Below are positions 43,457-52,346 of a stretch of DNA of 64,000 bases, in pieces. The notes beneath the pieces are model-generated. The model had not been told where the DNA came from. It searched no databases and saw only the letters and a list, made by a program, of their open reading frames with translations. Location of the stretch: NCBI RefSeq assembly GCF_001368915.1, contig NZ_CSTE01000002.1, positions 286,248 to 350,247 of the forward strand, written 5' to 3'. Source of the stretch: Haloferax massiliensis. GTDB taxonomy: Archaea > Halobacteriota > Halobacteria > Halobacteriales > Haloferacaceae. The position numbers and the translations under genes are program-made. Within the stretch, counting starts at the first letter, position 1, and every line of letters starts with the position of its first letter.

Positions 43457-45688
43457 TTAGAACTGCTCGGCGGCGGCGTCGAGGACGGCTTCGAGCGCCT
43501 CGTCGCGCGCGCCGGTCAGGAACTCGATGCGACCTTCGCGGATGCCCGCGGCGGCGAGGCCGGCGGCGGGCGCTTTCTCGGCGGCCGACTCGACGACCGC
43601 GCGGAGGTCGAGGTCGCCCGTGGCGCGGAGGTAGAGTTCGTCCATGCCGAGCGCGACGGTCACGAAGGCGTCGCCCTCGCGGGTGCGGCGGTGGAGTTCG
43701 TCCACGAGCAGGCCCGTCGGCGGGAAGTCGAAGCGGTGACTGTAGGCGTCGGAGTCGAGGACGGCCGCGGAGATGGCACCGACCTCGCGGCGTTCGAGGT
43801 TCGCCTGCGCCGTCTCGATTTCGGCTTCGAGCTTGATGCGGAACTGCTCGGAGACGTGGCCGGCGAGGCCCTCGTCGGCGTCGAACAGCAGGTCGGCGAT
43901 GAGTTCGCGCTTGTCCTGATACGACTGGTAGTAGGCCTCCAGCGCGACGGCCTCGCGGAGTTCGCTGACGCGGTCGGCGTCGAAGCCGTGCGACTCGGCG
44001 AGGTCGAGGTACTGCTGCGGGCAGTTCTCCCAGTAGCTGACGGCGGGGAGGTGCGACACGTCGTCGCGCACGTCGTCGTTGACGGCGACAGAAAGCGTCG
44101 AGGCGAGCGCGCCGACCGAGAGGTCGCGGGCGTCGGCTCCCTCGCGGGCGGGGTTGACGAGCACGTCGACTTCCTCGGCGACCTCGTCGTCGGCGGGCGC
44201 GGCGTCGACGACGACGCGCTCGGAGCCGTAGACGCCGAGCAGGCCGAGACCGTCGAGGGACTCGGCGGTCGAGCCGGCGCCGAGGAGAAGCACGAGCGGG
44301 AGCTTCTCGTCGTGGCGGTCGCGGTCTTCGAGCATCCGCGTCACGTCGTTCGTGGCGGCGTCCATGCCGTAGACGGCCTCTTCGAGCGGCCGGCGGGTGA
44401 AGTAGTGGTACTCGGCGTCGTCGCGGGGGTGCTCCTCGCGGATGAGCGGGAGCACGGCGCGCTCGACGGCCGCGCCGGCGACGTAGCCGTCGGCGGTGGC
44501 CGTGTGGCGGACGACGATGGGGCGCGATTCGAGGACGGCGCGGCGGATGGCCTCCGCGGCGTCGAGCAGCGACTTGCCGACGGCGGCGACCGGCTCGTGG
44601 GCCGCGAGGGGCGCGACGGCGTCCGGGCGGGCCTCGTCCGAGAGGGCGTCCGCGAGGCGCTGGGCCACGGTGTCGGCCTCGTCGCCGCCGAGAATCGTCA
44701 GCTCCTCGGTCTCTATCTGGAGTTCGCCGCGGCGGCGCTCGACCTCGCCGTCGATGCGGACGTAGTCGCCCACTTCGACGTCGGGGTACGCGCGGACGCC
44801 GGCCTCGACGAAGGCCGCGCAGTCGGCGATGGCCGTCTCGTCGCGGAGTTCGAACACCGTCGGGCCGCCCGTCTGGCGGACGCTGGCGATTTCGCCCTCG
44901 ACGCGAATCACGTCGCCGACGCGGTCGTCGATGCTGTCGAGCGTCACGCGCGCTGCCTCGGCGTCGTCGGCGTCAGCGTCGGACTCGACTTCCTGCTCGG
45001 CGTCGGTGTCGTCCTGCTCGGGCTCCGACTCGGGTTCGCTCTCCGATTCCGTCTCGACTTCCTGCTCGGGCTCGCCGTTGGCGGCGATGTCGTCGACGAC
45101 GTCGCCGGCGGTCGGCGCGCGGTCCTCGTCTCCGGCGTCGGACTCGGACTCGGACTCGGACGCGGCGTCCTGCTCGGGTTCGGGTTCGGGTTCGGGTTCA
45201 GCTTCCTGTTCGGGTTCCGATTCGGGCTCAGACTCGGATTCGACCGTCTCGGACGACGTGCTCGCGCCGGCGGGCTTCGTCGTCTTGCCGGTCTTGGGGC
45301 GCGTCTTGACGGTCGCCGGGCCACTGCTCTCGGCTTCCTTCTCGACGGGCTGGCCGTCGGCGTCGCCGTCGGGGTCGTGGATGCGAGCGCCGCGGAACTC
45401 CGAGTCGGACTGGCGAATCGACCAGCCGAGGTCGATGTTGCCGTTGTCGCGGACGTTCTTCACCTGGACGAACACCTCGTCGCCCGGCTCCCAGTCGAGG
45501 GATTCGAGGCGGCGGTCGAGTTCGCTGCGGTGCAGTAAGCCGGTCACGTTCGAAGCGAGGTCGACGAAGACACCGAAGTCGGCGTAGCCGTCGACGGTGC
45601 CTTTGTAAAATCGGCCGGGGACGAGCTGGTGGGGGCTATTGCCCCGGAATTCGAACCAGACGTCCTCCTCGTGCGTAATCCAATCCAT
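43457..45688 (-). CDS. RecJ/DHH-like protein with S1 and OB domains, catalytic motifs eroded
   Basis: A 743-residue protein. S1 RNA-binding-type domain at about 25-95 (G-x-V-D-G-Y-A-D-F-G-V-F-V), a low-complexity acidic linker of about 140 residues (110-248, rich in E/S/P/D), a tRNA-anti type OB fold (258-333), then a DHH/RecJ-like region (from about 340). The catalytic motifs are altered: H-T-A-T-A-D-G (395-401) lacks the first aspartate of H-x-D-x-D-G, the second motif reads L-L-L-G-A-G-S (467-473) without its aspartate, and D-H-H is replaced by V-D-A-A-P (494-498). It probably does not cut DNA. It corresponds to what I recall as RecJ4 of Haloferax, related to GINS-associated replication proteins. 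Start at 45688 precedes the S1 domain. Confidence 0.85.
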   Translation of the reverse strand: MDWITHEEDVWFEFRGNSPHQLVPGRFYKGTVDGYADFGVFVDLASNVTGLLHRSELDRRLESLDWEPGDEVFVQVKNVRDNGNIDLGWSIRQSDSEFRGARIHDPDGDADGQPVEKEAESSGPATVKTRPKTGKTTKPAGASTSSETVESESEPESEPEQEAEPEPEPEPEQDAASESESESDAGDEDRAPTAGDVVDDIAANGEPEQEVETESESEPESEPEQDDTDAEQEVESDADADDAEAARVTLDSIDDRVGDVIRVEGEIASVRQTGGPTVFELRDETAIADCAAFVEAGVRAYPDVEVGDYVRIDGEVERRRGELQIETEELTILGGDEADTVAQRLADALSDEARPDAVAPLAAHEPVAAVGKSLLDAAEAIRRAVLESRPIVVRHTATADGYVAGAAVERAVLPLIREEHPRDDAEYHYFTRRPLEEAVYGMDAATNDVTRMLEDRDRHDEKLPLVLLLGAGSTAESLDGLGLLGVYGSERVVVDAAPADDEVAEEVDVLVNPAREGADARDLSVGALASTLSVAVNDDVRDDVSHLPAVSYWENCPQQYLDLAESHGFDADRVSELREAVALEAYYQSYQDKRELIADLLFDADEGLAGHVSEQFRIKLEAEIETAQANLERREVGAISAAVLDSDAYSHRFDFPPTGLLVDELHRRTREGDAFVTVALGMDELYLRATGDLDLRAVVESAAEKAPAAGLAAAGIREGRIEFLTGARDEALEAVLDAAAEQF

Positions 45689-45814
45689 TGCGTTGAGCAA
45701 ACAACCCCTAACTAAAACGATTGTCGAAAAACGCTCAGGCGAAATTCGCGCGTTCGCGGGCGGAAAAACGGCGTTCGGTCGGTCGAAACGGGCGAAATAC
45801 GGGGGGAGATTGGC

Positions 45815-46417
45815 TCAGACGAGCGCGAGCGCGGCGGCGAGTTCCGAGAGGGCGCGGAAGCCGCCGAAGGCGTAACCGAAGACCAGACCGGCGGGGACGG
45901 CGGCCGCGACCGCGGCCTTCGGAACCGTCGTCCGGTGGACCTCGCTGATGCCGACGACGAGGAGTACCGCCCCGTAAACCGCACAGAGCGCGCGGACGCC
46001 GGGAATCGGGAGGCTGGCGAAGGCACAGGGCGCGGCGGCGTAGGCGATGACCTGCACCGTCTCGCTCACCCCCGCGCGGCGGGACAGAAGCGGGATGAGA
46101 AGCGCCGTCTGGATGGCCGCCGTCAGGTGGAGCAGCGCCGGCGCGACGAACAGCGCGACGACGAGCAGGGCGACGAGCGCCGACACGAGCGGGCCGCCCT
46201 CGATGGCCGGAATCGTCGCCGGCGCGAGGGCGAACCCGAGGCCCTGATAGACGAGCGCGACCGCGATGGCGAACACGAGGCCGGGCGCTTGGTCGCCGGG
46301 GGCGACGCCGTCGCGGAAGAACCGGCGGGGGCGAACGACCACGGCGACCCACGCGCGCAGGAGGCCGGTCAGCCCGCGGTCGCGGCCCTCCCGTGGGGTT
46401 TCGACCCAAGTAGTCAC
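45815..46417 (-). CDS. YIP1 family membrane protein
   Basis: A 200-residue membrane protein of the Yip1 type: a hydrophilic opening (W-V-E-T-P-R-E-G-R-D-R-G), the signature R-P-R-R-F-F-R-D-G-V-A-P-G-D-Q-A-P near 29-45, then five or so hydrophobic helices. Prokaryotic YIP1 proteins have no settled role. It starts with GTG at 46417, nine bases after the thymidine kinase stop, so the two are probably one operon. A long upstream frame extension overlaps tdk out of frame and is discarded. Confidence 0.82.
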   Translation of the reverse strand: MTTWVETPREGRDRGLTGLLRAWVAVVVRPRRFFRDGVAPGDQAPGLVFAIAVALVYQGLGFALAPATIPAIEGGPLVSALVALLVVALFVAPALLHLTAAIQTALLIPLLSRRAGVSETVQVIAYAAAPCAFASLPIPGVRALCAVYGAVLLVVGISEVHRTTVPKAAVAAAVPAGLVFGYAFGGFRALSELAAALALV

Positions 46418-46425
46418 GCTAGCCT

Positions 46426-47013
46426 CTAGTCCCGCCGGAGGGTATGACAGTTCCGACACCGCGCCTCGTAGGACTCCTCCGCGCCGACGAGGATGGTGGG
46501 GTCGTCCACGTGGGCGGGTTCGCCGTCGATGAGTCGCTGGTTCCGGGTCGCCGGCTCGCCGCAGACGGTGCAGATGGCTTGGAGCTTGTCGACGTACTCG
46601 GCGAGCGCCATCAGTTGGGGAAGCGGGTCGAACGGCTCGGCGCGGAACGTCTGGTCGGTCCCGGAGACGACGACGCGCTTGCCGTCGGCGGCCAGCGCCT
46701 CGCAGACGTCGACCAGTTCGGCGGAAAAGAAGTTCGCCTCGTCGATGGCGACCACGTCCTCGCCGTTGAGTTCCTCGGCGATTTGCCAGACGCCCTCTCC
46801 CTCGGAGGGGACGACGCTCGCCTCCCACGAGCGACCGGCGTGAGAGCCGACCGTCGTCTCGCCGTAGCGGTCGTCGAGCTGGGGCTTGAACACCGAAATC
46901 TCCTGTCCCGCGATTTCGGCCCGGCGGAGGCGTCGGAGGAGTTCCTCCGTCTTCCCCGAGAACATAGAGCCGGAGATGACCTCTATCCATCCGCTCTGCG
47001 TGATGGCGTGCAT
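46426..47013 (-). CDS. tdk: Thymidine kinase
   Basis: A 195-residue type II thymidine kinase that phosphorylates thymidine with ATP for salvage. P-loop G-S-M-F-S-G-K-T at 15-22, D-E-A-N-F-F (catalytic E in the D-E-x-x-F motif) near 93, the lasso-like C-T-V-C-G and C-R-N-C-H cysteine pairs forming a structural zinc site, and the [10 protein letters not shown] end. Length and order are typical. Start at 47013 is the only ATG at the conserved [12 protein letters not shown] opening. First gene of an operon with the YIP1 protein. Confidence 0.95.
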   Translation of the reverse strand: MHAITQSGWIEVISGSMFSGKTEELLRRLRRAEIAGQEISVFKPQLDDRYGETTVGSHAGRSWEASVVPSEGEGVWQIAEELNGEDVVAIDEANFFSAELVDVCEALAADGKRVVVSGTDQTFRAEPFDPLPQLMALAEYVDKLQAICTVCGEPATRNQRLIDGEPAHVDDPTILVGAEESYEARCRNCHTLRRD

Positions 47014-47131
47014 ATCCTGACTGGGGGACGAGGAGAGTCAAAACGATTGTTCATCTGCCGCGACGGGCGGGAGTCAAGACGGGTCGGTCCACCGAACCCG
47101 CGCCGCGTTCGAAACGGCGCGTGGCGACTGC

Positions 47132-47710
47132 TCAGTCGTCCGCGCCGACGTTCTCGCCGCTTTCGAACGTCGGGGGCTCGGGCTCGATGTTGGCGTAGAC
47201 GACCGCGTCGCGGCCGAGTCGCTCGACCCGCTCGCGCAGGTCCTCGCTCGCGAGGTCGTCGCCGTCGAACGACGAGGAGACGCGGGGGATGGCGACCTGA
47301 TGGGGGAGCACCCACGAGTTCAGCGACCGACAGACAGACCGGAGGTGTTCGAGGGCCGTCACGGGGAACGAGCCGCCGGCGACGGCGAGGAGGCCCACGG
47401 TCTTCTCGCCGAACTCGTCGAAGCCGCAGTAGTCCAGCGCGTTCTTGAGAACGCCGGAGTACGAGCCGTGGTAGACCGGCGTGCCGAGGATGACCGCGTC
47501 CGCGCCGTCGACGACGCGGACGAGTTCGGCCGAATCGCCCTGCTCGTCGAAGTCGGCGTCGAGCGGCGGGAGGTCGTACTCGCGGAGGTCCACGAGCTCC
47601 GTCGTGCCGCCGGCGGCCGACGCGCCGGCGAGGACGTGTTCGAGTGCCAATCGGGTGTAGCTGTGGTCGCGGAGACTGCCGCAGACGGCGACCACGTGTG
47701 GTTGCGTCAT
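47132..47710 (-). CDS. NADPH-dependent FMN reductase
   Basis: A 192-residue flavodoxin-fold flavin reductase. The phosphate-binding loop is C-G-S-L-R-D-H-S-Y-T-R-L at residues 10-21 and the G-T-P-V-Y-H-G-S-Y-S-G-V-L-K-N-A-L-D-Y block near 75-93 is the family hallmark. It probably reduces FMN, azo or quinone-type substrates with NADPH; partner unknown. Start at 47710 follows conserved T-Q-P-H-V-V-A-V-C-G. Divergent from the DsrE-like gene (97 bases). Confidence 0.92.
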   Translation of the reverse strand: MTQPHVVAVCGSLRDHSYTRLALEHVLAGASAAGGTTELVDLREYDLPPLDADFDEQGDSAELVRVVDGADAVILGTPVYHGSYSGVLKNALDYCGFDEFGEKTVGLLAVAGGSFPVTALEHLRSVCRSLNSWVLPHQVAIPRVSSSFDGDDLASEDLRERVERLGRDAVVYANIEPEPPTFESGENVGADD

Positions 47711-47807
47711 ACCCTGTGTCTCCGTGACTGCGTGAAAACCTCGTCGGCCGCACCCGGTCGTGTCGGACGGGCGCAACACACAGGGAGCCGGGGGACGAAA
47801 GCCGGAT

Positions 47808-48149
47808 ATGAACGTCGTCTTCCACGTCTCCAGCGCCGACCTCGGCGACTGGCGACACGCCATCCGCAACGTCCGAAACCTGCTCGACGACGAGACGGTC
47901 GAGACGGGGAACATCACCCTCCTCGCCAACGGCGACGCGGCGCTTCTGTTCCTCGCAGACTCTCCGGTCCGCGACCGTCTCGACCCGCTGTTCGAGGCCG
48001 GCGTCCGCTGTTGCGCCTGTCGGAACTCCCTCGACGGCCGCGGCGTCGACGCCGACCGACTGGCCGACGGCGTCGAGGTGGTCCCATCCGGCGTCGGCGA
48101 ACTCGTGACGCGACAGGCGGCGGGCGACGCGTATCTGAAAGTGCCGTAG
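47808..48149 (+). CDS. DsrE/DsrF-like sulfur-relay fold protein
   Basis: A 113-residue protein of the DsrE-like fold: N-V-V-F-H-V-S-S-A-D opening, D-W-R-H-A-I-R-N-V-R-N-L-L-D helix, then I-T-L-L-A-N-G-D-A-A and G-V-R-C-C-A-C-R-N-S-L. The C-C-A-C segment (residues 67-70) is where sulfur-carrying cysteines sit in family members, so sulfurtransferase chemistry is possible. No sulfur pathway genes are adjacent. Start at 47808 matches the family opening. Confidence 0.85.
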   Translation: MNVVFHVSSADLGDWRHAIRNVRNLLDDETVETGNITLLANGDAALLFLADSPVRDRLDPLFEAGVRCCACRNSLDGRGVDADRLADGVEVVPSGVGELVTRQAAGDAYLKVP

Positions 48150-48162
48150 GCGTCGGCGCGCG

Positions 48163-48807
48163 TCACCCCGAACCGGCGAACTCCCGGAGCACCGTCGCCT
48201 CGGCCTTTCGGAGTAGCTCGCCGGCCGTACTCGTCGAGCAGTCGAGTGCGTCAGCCACGTCCGCGACCGACCCCTCGCGAGGGATTTCGTAGTAGCCGGT
48301 CGAGACCGCGGTCTCCAGCGCGGCCCGCTGTCGGTCGGTGAGCTGTGAGGGGGACCGCCGCCGGTCGAAGGGCCGCACGCGTTCGACCGTGACGTCGCCG
48401 AGCGCCGCGATGTCGTCGTGAAACGCGCTAAGCGCCGATACCTCGCCGACCGCCTCGAACCGGACGGAGCCGGTGGCGTGGAACACCACCGGCGGGAGGA
48501 ATATCACCCGCGAGTCGGCGATGACCCCGAGAAGCGGGTCCGCGAACTCGTAGTCGCGCTGGTGCAGGAAGCCGTAGGTCCCTCCCGCGCCCTCGACGAA
48601 GTGCGCCCGCACGAGCGAATCGACGCCCGAGACGAGCGCGTCGGCCGCGTCTCGGTCGCCGTCGAACCAGAACAGCGTCGTCGCGTCGGCGGTCGGACTC
48701 CACATCAACAGCTCCGCCCGGTCGACCGGCGAGTCGCGTATCATCCCCCGCTGGAGCGGATGGACCAGTCGGTCCGGGTAATCGACCGAAAACTGGGCGT
48801 GTTTCAT
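48163..48807 (-). CDS. Bat-type helix-turn-helix regulator
   Basis: A 214-residue protein with an N-terminal alpha/beta sensor-like domain (1-145) and a C-terminal HTH_10 domain (about 150-210), opening L-T-D-R-Q-R-A-A-L-E-T-A-V-S-T-G-Y-Y-E-I-P-R and closing with S-T-S-T-A-G-E-L-L-R-K-A-E. This is the hallmark of the haloarchaeal Bat family, regulators of diverse genes including bacterio-opsin. Effector and target are unknown. Start at 48807 is a good ATG. It converges with the DsrE-like gene by 13 bases. Confidence 0.9.
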   Translation of the reverse strand: MKHAQFSVDYPDRLVHPLQRGMIRDSPVDRAELLMWSPTADATTLFWFDGDRDAADALVSGVDSLVRAHFVEGAGGTYGFLHQRDYEFADPLLGVIADSRVIFLPPVVFHATGSVRFEAVGEVSALSAFHDDIAALGDVTVERVRPFDRRRSPSQLTDRQRAALETAVSTGYYEIPREGSVADVADALDCSTSTAGELLRKAEATVLREFAGSG

Positions 48808-48841
48808 TCCGTTTCGGAGAACAGTTCCGCTGACCGATACA

Positions 48842-49843
48842 TCAAACGCGGTGATGCGATTCGGCGGGGGCCGTCGGTTCCGACGGGCCAGCCGAATCGA
48901 CCGGGTCGAGCGACCGCGCGGCCCGGCGCTGTTCGTCCAGCACGCCGGGAGCGCTTCGGAGGAGCGTCCGGAGGTGGTCCGCGCCGCGTACTTCTCGAAG
49001 TCGCGCGCCGGATATCTCCGATTCGAGGCGTCTCACGCCGGCTATCGGGACGTTCGTGTCGGCGTCACCGTGCCACAGGGACACGTCGGTCTCGATGTCG
49101 TCGAGGGGGACGTCCCACGGCGCGGCCGCGGTTCGGAAGTCGTCGACGACGCCACGTCGCGACCGACTGACCGCCGCCACGAAGTCGTCTCGGACCACCA
49201 CGGCGACCCCGTCCGGAACCGTCTCGGCGTCGTCGGCCGTGTACTGCGCGACGACGACTGAGGGGTCGAGCACCCCGGCGAGCCACGCCTGTCCGCGGAA
49301 GAGATAGCTGAGGAGCGCCGGCGCGTTCGTCGCCAACCACGACAGGAACCGCTGTGTTCGGGGCGTCTCCTCGCGCGTTTCCGGTGGGACCGCCCCGGCG
49401 ACGACGCTCACGTGTCGAACCCCGTCCGGCCGCGCCGCCGCGACAGCCAGCGCGTCGCGGCTCCCGCCGGAGAACGCGACGAGCCCCGCCGACTGCGCGC
49501 CGATGTCGTCGAGAAGCGCGTCGAAGAAGTCCCCGGAGGGAGTCGGCGCGGACCCCTGGCTCGGGTCGCCCGGTTCCTCGGACGTCGGGCGCGACGACGA
49601 ACGACCGTAGCCGGGTCTGTCGGGGGCGAGCACTCTGATTCCGCGTTCCTCGGCCGCCGCGTCGAACAGCGCCCCGAGCAGACGCGACCCCGGCGCGCCG
49701 TGGAGGAACACAACCGGAACTCCGTCGGAATCGCCGTACTCGGCGTACGTGAGTCGCCGTCCGCCGTCCAGCGCGAGGGTCTTCGCTTCGGCGGACTCGG
49801 CGGCTTCACGAGGGTCGGACGGCGACGCGTCAGGTGTTGCCAT
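48842..49843 (-). CDS. Alpha/beta hydrolase
   Basis: A 333-residue alpha/beta-fold hydrolase. The oxyanion segment is V-F-L-H-G-A-P-G-S-R (residues 45-54) and the strand-5 elbow reads V-A-F-S-G-G-S near 121-127, where the usual G-x-S-x-G begins with A-F-S; the serine is therefore the expected nucleophile but the pattern is slightly off consensus. The histidine is in G-A-D-H-L. About 20 residues before the fold and a 20-residue T/P/S-rich end are disordered. Substrate unknown (ester, epoxide or lactone). It lies just upstream of the Bat-type regulator on the same strand. Confidence 0.87.
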   Translation of the reverse strand: MATPDASPSDPREAAESAEAKTLALDGGRRLTYAEYGDSDGVPVVFLHGAPGSRLLGALFDAAAEERGIRVLAPDRPGYGRSSSRPTSEEPGDPSQGSAPTPSGDFFDALLDDIGAQSAGLVAFSGGSRDALAVAAARPDGVRHVSVVAGAVPPETREETPRTQRFLSWLATNAPALLSYLFRGQAWLAGVLDPSVVVAQYTADDAETVPDGVAVVVRDDFVAAVSRSRRGVVDDFRTAAAPWDVPLDDIETDVSLWHGDADTNVPIAGVRRLESEISGARLREVRGADHLRTLLRSAPGVLDEQRRAARSLDPVDSAGPSEPTAPAESHHRV

Positions 49844-49951
49844 CGACTGTACGTAGTCGGAGACGGGGAGTGCGACTGGTGCCGGACTAGTGCGGTGGGA
49901 TAAATGCGGGCGGCGAGTCGGTCGCGGCGAGAACCGCCGGCGGAGCGCGGG

Positions 49952-50869
49952 CTACTTCGCCAGCGAGACGCGGACGCCGTCGTCACCTTCTGCGACATCG
50001 ACGAGGCCGTCTGATTCGAGGTCGTCCACGAGGCCGCGGAGCCACTCCGCGCCCGTGTCGCCGCCGTAATCGACGCGGACCCGCGGCCCCAACTCCGAGA
50101 GGCCGAGTTCGTCGTACTCGCCGAGCACCCTGACGACCCGCCCGCGGAACTGCCGGCGGCTTCCCTCGAAACTCGGTTGCGTCGGCACGTCGGGCGCGGT
50201 GAAGTCGCCCGTCTCGTAGGCGTGGCAGAACCGCCGCCACGGGCAGCCGGACTCGTCGCAGGTCGGCGTCTTCCCGCAGGCGACCCCGCCGAGTTCCATG
50301 ATGGCGTTGTTCCAGACGCGGGACTCGCCGTCGGGCATGAGTTCCGAGGCGGCGGCCTCGAACGCCGCGTCGTCGTCGGGGACCGCGAAGGCGCGGTGGA
50401 GCACCCGCTTGACGTTGGTATCGACCACCGCGTCGCCGTTGTTGAACGCGAAGGAGGCGACCGCGTTGGCGGTGTACGGGCCGACGCCCATCAGTTCCGA
50501 GAGGCCGTCGGGCGTCCGGGGGAACTCGCCGCCGTGGTCTTCTTCGACCTGCCGGGCGGCCTCGTGGAGGTACTTCGCGCGGTTGTTGTAGCCCAGTCGA
50601 TGGTCCGTCCAGAAGCCGACCACGTCGGCGCGGTCGGCCGCCGCGAGGTCGGCCGCCGTCGGCCACTCGTCGAGGAACGCCTCCCACGCCTCGACCACGC
50701 GGCCGAGTTGGGTCTGCTGGCTCATCACCTCGGAGACGAGAATCTCGTAGGGGTCGTCGGTGCGCCGCCACGGGAAGTCCCGGTGGTCGGCCTCGTACCA
50801 CTCGGTGAGCGCGGACTGGACTGCTTCGCGGTCGAGGTCGGCGGGGAGTTCGGACGGCGCGTCGCTCAT
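49952..50869 (-). CDS. mutY: A/G-specific adenine DNA glycosylase
   Basis: A 305-residue HhH-GPD DNA glycosylase that removes adenine opposite 8-oxoguanine. S-E-V-M-S-Q-Q-T-Q at 46-54 contains the catalytic glutamate E47, the helix-hairpin-helix L-M-G-V-G-P-Y-T-A-N-A-V lies at 126-137, and the catalytic aspartate is D150 in V-V-D-T-N-V. Cysteines C198, C204, C209 and C215 form the [4Fe-4S] loop with spacing C-x5-C-x4-C-x5-C instead of the usual C-x6-C-x2-C-x5-C. The C-terminal 85 residues form a short winged-helix-like domain in place of the Nudix-type 8-oxoG reader of bacterial MutY. Confidence 0.92.
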   Translation of the reverse strand: MSDAPSELPADLDREAVQSALTEWYEADHRDFPWRRTDDPYEILVSEVMSQQTQLGRVVEAWEAFLDEWPTAADLAAADRADVVGFWTDHRLGYNNRAKYLHEAARQVEEDHGGEFPRTPDGLSELMGVGPYTANAVASFAFNNGDAVVDTNVKRVLHRAFAVPDDDAAFEAAASELMPDGESRVWNNAIMELGGVACGKTPTCDESGCPWRRFCHAYETGDFTAPDVPTQPSFEGSRRQFRGRVVRVLGEYDELGLSELGPRVRVDYGGDTGAEWLRGLVDDLESDGLVDVAEGDDGVRVSLAK

Positions 50870-50920
50870 CGCCCCGGCTTGGGACGGCCCGCGTTTAGCC
50901 GTGGCGATGCCGAACGGTCA

Positions 50921-51844
50921 TCAGACGACCGTGTTTACGAGGTCCACTTCGTACGTGGTTCCCTCGTACTCGACGAGCGGGGGACCGCGGCCGGTCGCCC
51001 GATTCTCCGATATCTCGTATAGCCGGTCTTTGAGCGCGTCGAAGTCGTCGGAGAGCGGTTCGCACTCGTCTACCTCTCCCTCGATTGCGCGTTCGAACAC
51101 CGCGCGCTCGGCGTCGGAGAGGTCGTCGAGCGGAACGACGAGTTCCTCGTGAACGAAGGCGGCGAACGCCGCCCGGTCTTCGCCGACCTGTTCGAGCGTG
51201 TATCTGAAAGTCTCCTCTTCGACGGTTCGCGTCTCGCCGACGGTCACCTCGAACGGTCGCCCATCGTAGCGTACCCAGACGGTTCCGGCGTCGATGAGTC
51301 GAGAGTCGGCACCGTCGGGATAGACGTACGCGTATCCGCCGACCGAGAATCCTCGCGGGCCGTCGCCGTTCTCGAAATTCTCGCTCGGATACGCGGCGAG
51401 GAACGCCTCGCGGTCGGCCTTCGGGAGTTCGGCGAAGTCGAAGACGGTCGCTCCAACCGTCGGCGGCGACTCGTTTCGGTCGTATTCGATTCCGACCTCG
51501 CGGGCGGTGCGTTCTCGCGTCTCGGTTCGCTCGCGTTCGACGCGGTAGTACGCGCCGTCGTGTTCGACGTAGTCGCCCGAATCGAGCGGGAGATGGCGGT
51601 ACGTACTGTACGTAGCCTCCCCCTCGTTGGCCGCAGTTGCGACGAGATTCGACACCGTGTCTGCGTGCTCGTGGAAGTCCTGCGTCACGGTATCGACCAG
51701 TTCGGGGTCGGAGAGTGCCGTCGCTTCGAGCGAGTAACTGGAGGGACAGCTACTGCCGGGGAGCCCGCCGAGACAGCCCGAGAGAAGGGCCGAACCGGCC
51801 ACGAGGCCGCCGAGGAGGGAGCGGCGAGAGAGTTCCGGGGACAT
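50921..51844 (-). CDS. Tat lipoprotein of unknown function
   Basis: A 307-residue exported lipoprotein. S-R-R-S-L-L (RR at 7-8), a hydrophobic stretch and a lipobox L-S-G-C (lipidated C24) make a Tat-lipoprotein signal, the standard anchor of haloarchaeal surface proteins. The mature part is mixed alpha/beta with repeated E/D/Y patterns and a late C near residue 268; no known domain was recognised. Start at 51844 sets RR at the right position; the longer frame upstream is not a signal. Followed at its 3-prime side by mutY, in the same direction. Confidence 0.78.
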   Translation of the reverse strand: MSPELSRRSLLGGLVAGSALLSGCLGGLPGSSCPSSYSLEATALSDPELVDTVTQDFHEHADTVSNLVATAANEGEATYSTYRHLPLDSGDYVEHDGAYYRVERERTETRERTAREVGIEYDRNESPPTVGATVFDFAELPKADREAFLAAYPSENFENGDGPRGFSVGGYAYVYPDGADSRLIDAGTVWVRYDGRPFEVTVGETRTVEEETFRYTLEQVGEDRAAFAAFVHEELVVPLDDLSDAERAVFERAIEGEVDECEPLSDDFDALKDRLYEISENRATGRGPPLVEYEGTTYEVDLVNTVV

Positions 51845-51976
51845 GCGCGGAAATTGCCGAATCACCAGTAAGTGTCTTCTGTCGGGGACCGCCACCACCG
51901 ACCGACCGGCGGGACGCACAGCGAACAGCTACCGCGGTCGAAACGCGTATCCCCGTGACGGCCCCATCGCCGGGCG

Positions 51977-52300
51977 ATGACGCTCGACGAACTCACAGAC
52001 GACGTTGACGCGGCCTACGGAGACCTCGGCGACAGCCTCGACGTGTCGCTCGACCGCGAGACGCGACACGAACTCGCCATGCTCGTCGCCCTGTTCGACC
52101 CCGACGACGCGGACGAACTCGTCCGCCGGGCGGTCCACGCGCTGTTCCAGTCGGAACTCGACCGCGGCCAGCTCGACTTCCACCTCCGGCAGGGCTACGA
52201 CGTGACCTACGACGAGTACCTCGCGGGGATGACCTACGAGGAGATGACCGGGCAGTCGCAGGCCCCGCCGCGGGACGACGTGCGACGCTACCAGATGTAA
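51977..52300 (+). CDS. Small conserved haloarchaeal protein
   Basis: A 107-residue acidic protein, mostly helical, with tyrosine-rich C-terminal segments (G-Y-D-V-T-Y-D-E-Y-L-A-G-M-T-Y-E-E-M). No cysteine, signal or membrane helix. I do not recognise a family beyond its haloarchaeal character; the D-P-D-D-A-D-E-L-V-R-R-A-V-H-A-L-F region is likely a helical hairpin. Start at the ATG at 51977 is the only good one. Divergent from the lipoprotein gene. Confidence 0.72.
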   Translation: MTLDELTDDVDAAYGDLGDSLDVSLDRETRHELAMLVALFDPDDADELVRRAVHALFQSELDRGQLDFHLRQGYDVTYDEYLAGMTYEEMTGQSQAPPRDDVRRYQM

Positions 52301-52346
52301 CCGCGGCCGAGGTTGGGTATCTGTAATCGCGGTCGAGACGGGGCGT

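Noticed and set aside
45000..45240. Repetitive GGGTTC/CGGACTC-like DNA as a possible VNTR or CRISPR
   Set aside because: It is codon-level repetition of an acidic E/S/P linker inside the RecJ-like gene, without regular spacers.
43358..45538. 726-codon plus-strand frame opposite the RecJ-like gene
   Set aside because: Shadow frame; the F/G-rich repeat in it is only the complement of the acidic linker codons.
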